From Microcaldota archaeon (GTDB lineage Archaea > Micrarchaeota > Micrarchaeia > Micrarchaeales > CABMGC01): a stretch of DNA of 7,561 bases. A program made the translations under genes and the position numbers. The DNA is taken from contig JAKACG010000036.1 of the NCBI GenBank assembly GCA_021821605.1, positions 1 to 7,561 of the forward strand, in the 5' to 3' direction. Positions 4,364 to 7,561 of this stretch are shown here, in pieces. The notes under the pieces were generated by a model that saw only the letters and a program-made list of their open reading frames with translations, did not search any database and was not told where the DNA came from. Every line of letters begins with the position of its first letter. Position 1 is the first letter of the stretch.

Positions 4364-5617
4364 TTATCTATGCTTTTTAATCCTTAAAACTTTTTTAACC
4401 TTTTCTATGGTATCTACTGCTTTATCTATCTCTTCTTTTTTTGTATATAAATAAAAACTCATTCTAGCTACGGCAGGCTCGTTAAGTACCTTATTTACAA
4501 GAGGCATTGCACAATGGTGCCCGGCTCTTATTGCAATTCCTTCACTATTAAATATTGTAGCTACATCGTGCGGATGAGCTCCATGTATATTAAATGAAAT
4601 TACTCCTGCTCTGCCCTCTATTTTATCTTTACCAAGTTCAGGACCATAAACGGCCACTCCTTCTACCTTCTCAAGCTTTCCAATCGCATGTCTTACTAGC
4701 TCAATCTCATGCTTTCTAATGTTATCTATTCCAATACCTTCTATATACTCTATTGCTTTTCCTAAGCCTATTCCTCCTTCTATATTTGATGTTCCAGCTT
4801 CAAACTTCCATGGCAGCTCATTCCATGTGCATTTTTCAAAATCAACGCTTCTTATCATATCTCCGCCACCTATTATAGGTTCTAGCTCTTCTAGGATCTC
4901 ATCTTTTCCATAAAGCACTCCTATGCCTGCTGGTCCAAGCATCTTATGACTTGAGAAAGAAAAAAAGTCACAGCCTATGTCCTTGACATTTACCTTCATG
5001 TGTGGTACAGACTGCGCCCCGTCTATGTGCACCATTGCACCTTCTGTGTGGGCAAGTTTTGTCATTTCTTTGACGTTGTTTATGCTTCCTAAAACATTTG
5101 ATACATGAGTAAAAGATACAAGTTTCGGAGCATTCTCAAGCTTTTTCTTGTAATCATCCATATTTATGACTCCATTTTCAACCTTAGCATACTCTAAAAC
5201 AAGCCTTTTTTTCTTTGAAAGAATTTGCCATGGTACTATATTACTGTGATGTTCCATCTGCGTTAGAAGTATGCCATCTCCTTCTTTAAGATTTTGTTCT
5301 GCCCAGGTCAATGCGACTAAATTTATGGCTTCTGTGGTGTTTTTACAGTAAAGTATTTCTCTATATGACTGTGCATTTATAAATTTTGCAACTTTCTCTT
5401 TTGAATTTGTATACTCCTCTGTAGCCTTTACCGATATATCATATAGTCCTCTATGTATGTTTGCGTTGTATGTCTTATAATACTCCATTATGGCATTTAT
5501 GACCTGTATAGGTTTTTGAGAAGTAGCCGCGCTATCTAAATATATTAAGTCTTTACCCATGTTTTTTGTGTGCAGTATGGGAAAATCCTTTCTTATCTCA
5601 TCTACATTAAACTCCAT
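4364..5617 (-). CDS. sufS: Cysteine desulfurase SufS
   Basis: This PLP-dependent group II cysteine desulfurase converts cysteine to alanine and holds the released sulfur as a persulfide for Fe-S cluster assembly. It has 417 residues, close to the family norm of ~406. The PLP lysine is K225 in SSHKMLGP (222-229). D199 and Q202 in HIDGAQS contact the cofactor ring and H123 (in EHHSN) stacks on it. The catalytic C369 lies in RAGHHCAMP (364-372), the short-loop signature of SufS/CsdA enzymes as opposed to IscS/NifS. Group II enzymes usually need an activating sulfur acceptor such as SufE or SufU, and none is visible here. The gene is last in the suf operon and starts 23 bases after the sufC stop. 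AAGGTC lies five bases before its ATG. Confidence is high. Confidence 0.96.
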   Translation of the reverse strand: MEFNVDEIRKDFPILHTKNMGKDLIYLDSAATSQKPIQVINAIMEYYKTYNANIHRGLYDISVKATEEYTNSKEKVAKFINAQSYREILYCKNTTEAINLVALTWAEQNLKEGDGILLTQMEHHSNIVPWQILSKKKRLVLEYAKVENGVINMDDYKKKLENAPKLVSFTHVSNVLGSINNVKEMTKLAHTEGAMVHIDGAQSVPHMKVNVKDIGCDFFSFSSHKMLGPAGIGVLYGKDEILEELEPIIGGGDMIRSVDFEKCTWNELPWKFEAGTSNIEGGIGLGKAIEYIEGIGIDNIRKHEIELVRHAIGKLEKVEGVAVYGPELGKDKIEGRAGVISFNIHGAHPHDVATIFNSEGIAIRAGHHCAMPLVNKVLNEPAVARMSFYLYTKKEEIDKAVDTIEKVKKVLRIKKHR

Positions 5618-5640
5618 GCTTTGACCTTGATTTAATTAAT

Positions 5641-6366
5641 TTATTCTATATATCCCTTTTCCTCAATTTCTGCTATTAACTCTTTCCCTCCTTCCTTAAT
5701 TATTCTTCCATCTTTCATTACATGTATATATTGTGGCTCCATATAATTAAGTATTCTGCTGTAGTGCGTAATTACCAGCAAACTCATATTTCTCTCCTTT
5801 TGCATAGCATCAACATTTTTGGCAACTACCTTAAGTGCATCTATATCAAGTCCCGAGTCTGGTTCATCTAGTATGGCAAGCTTTGGTTTTAAAATATGCA
5901 TTTGAAGTATCTCGACCTTTTTCTTTTCTCCACCTGAAAAACCATGATTTAATGACCTTCCTATTAACTCTTCTTTTAATGCTAACTCCTTTGATGTTGT
6001 TTTAACCTCATTCATAAACTCCTTAAACTGCAAAGGCTTCTCAGATACCGCTCCTCTTGCGGTATTAAGAAAGTTAAGCAGTCCCAAACCTTCTATCTCT
6101 ACTGGGTTTTGAAATTGTAGAAAAATTCCTAATTTAGCCCGTTCATTGGCCTTCATTTCATTAATTCTTTTTCCATCCACTAAAATCTCTCCTTCAGTAA
6201 TTTTTAACTGCGGATGTCCCATAATTGCTTTTGCAAGTGTGGTCTTTCCAGAGCCATTTGGACCCATTATGACATGCATTTCTCCTTCATTAATCGTGAG
6301 GTTTACACCTTTCACTACCTCATTTTCATCTATCTTTACATGTAAATTCTTTATCTCAATTTTCAT
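5641..6366 (-). CDS. sufC: Fe-S cluster assembly ATPase SufC
   Basis: This is the cytosolic ABC-type ATPase of the Suf scaffold, which binds SufB/SufD and drives the conformational change needed to build a cluster. It is not a transporter. At 241 residues it matches the usual ~250. It has Walker A GPNGSGKT (35-42), Q-loop LQFQNP (83-88), the SufC-type signature FSGGEKKK (143-150), Walker B LAILDE (163-168) followed by PDSGLD (169-174), and the switch H201 in VITHYSR. The EIEGLG segment after the Q-loop and the two-lysine signature are typical of SufC among ABC proteins. The start codon overlaps the sufD stop in an ATGA arrangement (6366-6363), implying translational coupling and roughly equal amounts. 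A GTGAT just upstream is the likely ribosome binding site. Confidence 0.97.
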   Translation of the reverse strand: MKIEIKNLHVKIDENEVVKGVNLTINEGEMHVIMGPNGSGKTTLAKAIMGHPQLKITEGEILVDGKRINEMKANERAKLGIFLQFQNPVEIEGLGLLNFLNTARGAVSEKPLQFKEFMNEVKTTSKELALKEELIGRSLNHGFSGGEKKKVEILQMHILKPKLAILDEPDSGLDIDALKVVAKNVDAMQKERNMSLLVITHYSRILNYMEPQYIHVMKDGRIIKEGGKELIAEIEEKGYIE

Positions 6367-7561
6367 ACTATCACATCAGATTTTTCAGCAAGCCAAACTC
6401 CCAGTGTACTTACATCATTTATCAATCCAAAAACATCATTTTCTATACGTCCTAATAATATGGACGAAGCCAACTCCCTCGCAAAAGGATTTTTAATATT
6501 TGAAAGATAGCTCAATATAAACGATGATATAAACATTTTTCTAGATTTCTGCTCTGAAATTCCTCTAGACATCATATAAAACAACGCATCTTTATCTATT
6601 GGCGCTGTAGCGGCGCTGTGTGTTGCAGAAACCTCCTCGCTATAATCTATTGACATGTCTGGTAATGCATCTATATGGGCCTTTTCACTTATCAATATTC
6701 CTCTTTCATTAACTCTTGATATTGCGCCCCTTGTCCACTTATCAACCTTAGCATATCCTTTAAGTACGCAATTAGAACTGCCATCAAGTACAGCTCCAGT
6801 TTCAAGATGGGTGTTTGTATGCTCTTTCATATTTACCATATATGTGTTTATATCAAACTTTTGTAATCCTGTTCCATAAATCATCTCTGTAACATCTATG
6901 TTACTTTTATTTTCCTTTGCATCAAAGTAATTTATTGATTTTGTAAATGAGGCTCCATTATATACAAAATTACCTGTGAATCTTGCATTTGTATTCACCT
7001 GGCATTTTGATAAGTTCAACATAGCTGTTTTTTCATTGCAGTTATTAATAAAATTAACCTCGAGCTTTGAATTTTGCATTACGCGAAATTCTTGCAACTG
7101 CGCAACAGTAGAGTCAATTTTATTAGTAGACACAAAAAGCTCTGTTACTGAAAGTTCTGCACCTTCTTCAATATCTATTACAAGTTGAAATATAATATCT
7201 GAATTATTTACGAATAAAAGATTGAGGTTTTTTCTCTCACCTTTTTTGATTTTTATATGTATTAATTTCTTGGCATGCGCGTTTACAAACGCTGCAAGTT
7301 TATTGTCTTTGCTTTTAAATATCTTATTATTTAAAATCTCTATGGATTCCTCCATTTTTTCAATGCTTATATTATCCTTATTCATATTATTTACATATAC
7401 ATCAGAAAAAATTAAATCAAACTTTATCCTTGTATTTTTTTCTATTTCATTGACAAGTTCTTTAACCTCTTTTTCTGAGGTAATTTCTTGAGTTTTAACT
7501 ACTGAATAATCTGGCAATTTTATAGGAAGATAATATCTCTTATAAAGTTCATTAAGCTCAT
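6363..7561 (-). CDS. sufD: Fe-S cluster scaffold protein SufD (SufB/SufD family), 5' end outside window
   Basis: This subunit of the SufBCD scaffold complex works with SufC in Fe-S cluster assembly. The frame stays open to the right edge. A TTG at 7517 is not a convincing start, because in-frame codons upstream encode ELNELYKRYYLPIK, which resembles the helical N-terminus of SufD. The true start is therefore beyond the window, and at least 398 residues are present. Residue numbers here count from the TTG. The beta-helix core occupies the middle. The conserved C-terminal block runs from RGILISEKAHIDALPDMSID (272-291) through THSAATAPID (299-308) to LFYMMSRGIS (312-321). H300 is followed by Ser, as in SufD (SHGAT), where SufB has His-Glu, so SufD is preferred. 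Archaea usually have both paralogues, and a sufB just upstream is likely. The stop overlaps the sufC start by four bases. Confidence 0.88.
   Translation of the reverse strand, partial: ELNELYKRYYLPIKLPDYSVVKTQEITSEKEVKELVNEIEKNTRIKFDLIFSDVYVNNMNKDNISIEKMEESIEILNNKIFKSKDNKLAAFVNAHAKKLIHIKIKKGERKNLNLLFVNNSDIIFQLVIDIEEGAELSVTELFVSTNKIDSTVAQLQEFRVMQNSKLEVNFINNCNEKTAMLNLSKCQVNTNARFTGNFVYNGASFTKSINYFDAKENKSNIDVTEMIYGTGLQKFDINTYMVNMKEHTNTHLETGAVLDGSSNCVLKGYAKVDKWTRGAISRVNERGILISEKAHIDALPDMSIDYSEEVSATHSAATAPIDKDALFYMMSRGISEQKSRKMFISSFILSYLSNIKNPFARELASSILLGRIENDVFGLINDVSTLGVWLAEKSDVIV

Noticed and set aside
7515..7517. TTG as the sufD start
   Set aside because: The frame continues to the window edge and encodes a plausible SufD N-terminal helix (ELNELYKRYYLPIK), so the start must be outside.
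1..7561. A novel defence, mobile or CRISPR-type system
   Set aside because: There are no repeat-spacer arrays, integrases, transposases, toxin-antitoxin pairs or nuclease motifs. All but one gene belong to known housekeeping families.

Overview
The window is an AT-rich stretch (about two thirds A+T by eye) of what looks like an archaeal chromosome. The archaeal signs are an XPD/Rad3-type helicase, a histone-fold protein, a polyprenyl-phosphate GlcNAc-1-phosphate transferase of the DPAGT1/AglH type, TATA-like boxes upstream of most genes, and GGTGA/GTGAT-type ribosome binding sites. A canonical histone speaks against Thermoplasmatales proper. An AT-rich DPANN/ARMAN-like lineage is a reasonable guess, but the sequence alone cannot settle the taxon.

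Layout. At the left edge, a plus-strand fragment (2-487) is the C-terminal part of an XPD-like superfamily 2 helicase. It overlaps, tail to tail, a minus-strand two-gene operon: a YbjQ/UPF0145 protein (789-1157) followed by a Rieske-type ferredoxin (470-784). Next comes a divergent pair of membrane glycosylation genes. A GT2/GT21-like glycosyltransferase (1241-2320) is on the minus strand, and a DPAGT1-like GlcNAc-1-P transferase (2447-3487) is on the plus strand. They share a promoter region with duplicated TATA elements. A minus-strand archaeal histone (3418-3741) converges on the transferase and overlaps its 3' end only because of an unusual C-terminal extension. An unrecognised 79-residue plus-strand gene (3997-4236) with an internal 27-bp tandem duplication follows. 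The right half is a minus-strand Suf operon: sufD (start beyond the window edge), sufC and sufS, tightly spaced.

How the genes work together. SufS mobilises sulfur from cysteine, and SufC with SufD (and presumably a SufB upstream, outside the window) forms the ATP-driven scaffold for Fe-S cluster assembly. Two gene products at the left end are potential Fe-S clients: the Rieske protein, and the helicase if its unseen N-terminal part carries the usual XPD Fe-S domain. The two glycosyltransferase genes fit a lipid-linked glycan pathway for surface glycosylation or glycolipids.

I see no CRISPR array, tRNA, rRNA, transposon, defence island or clear new multi-gene system. The most interesting points are local: the histone tail that hinges on an A7 run, the small orphan gene, the tandem repeats in intergenic DNA, and the YbjQ-Rieske pairing. 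No gene-free stretch exceeds 300 bases. The longest, 3742-3996, holds only candidate promoters and ribosome binding sites for the two flanking genes.
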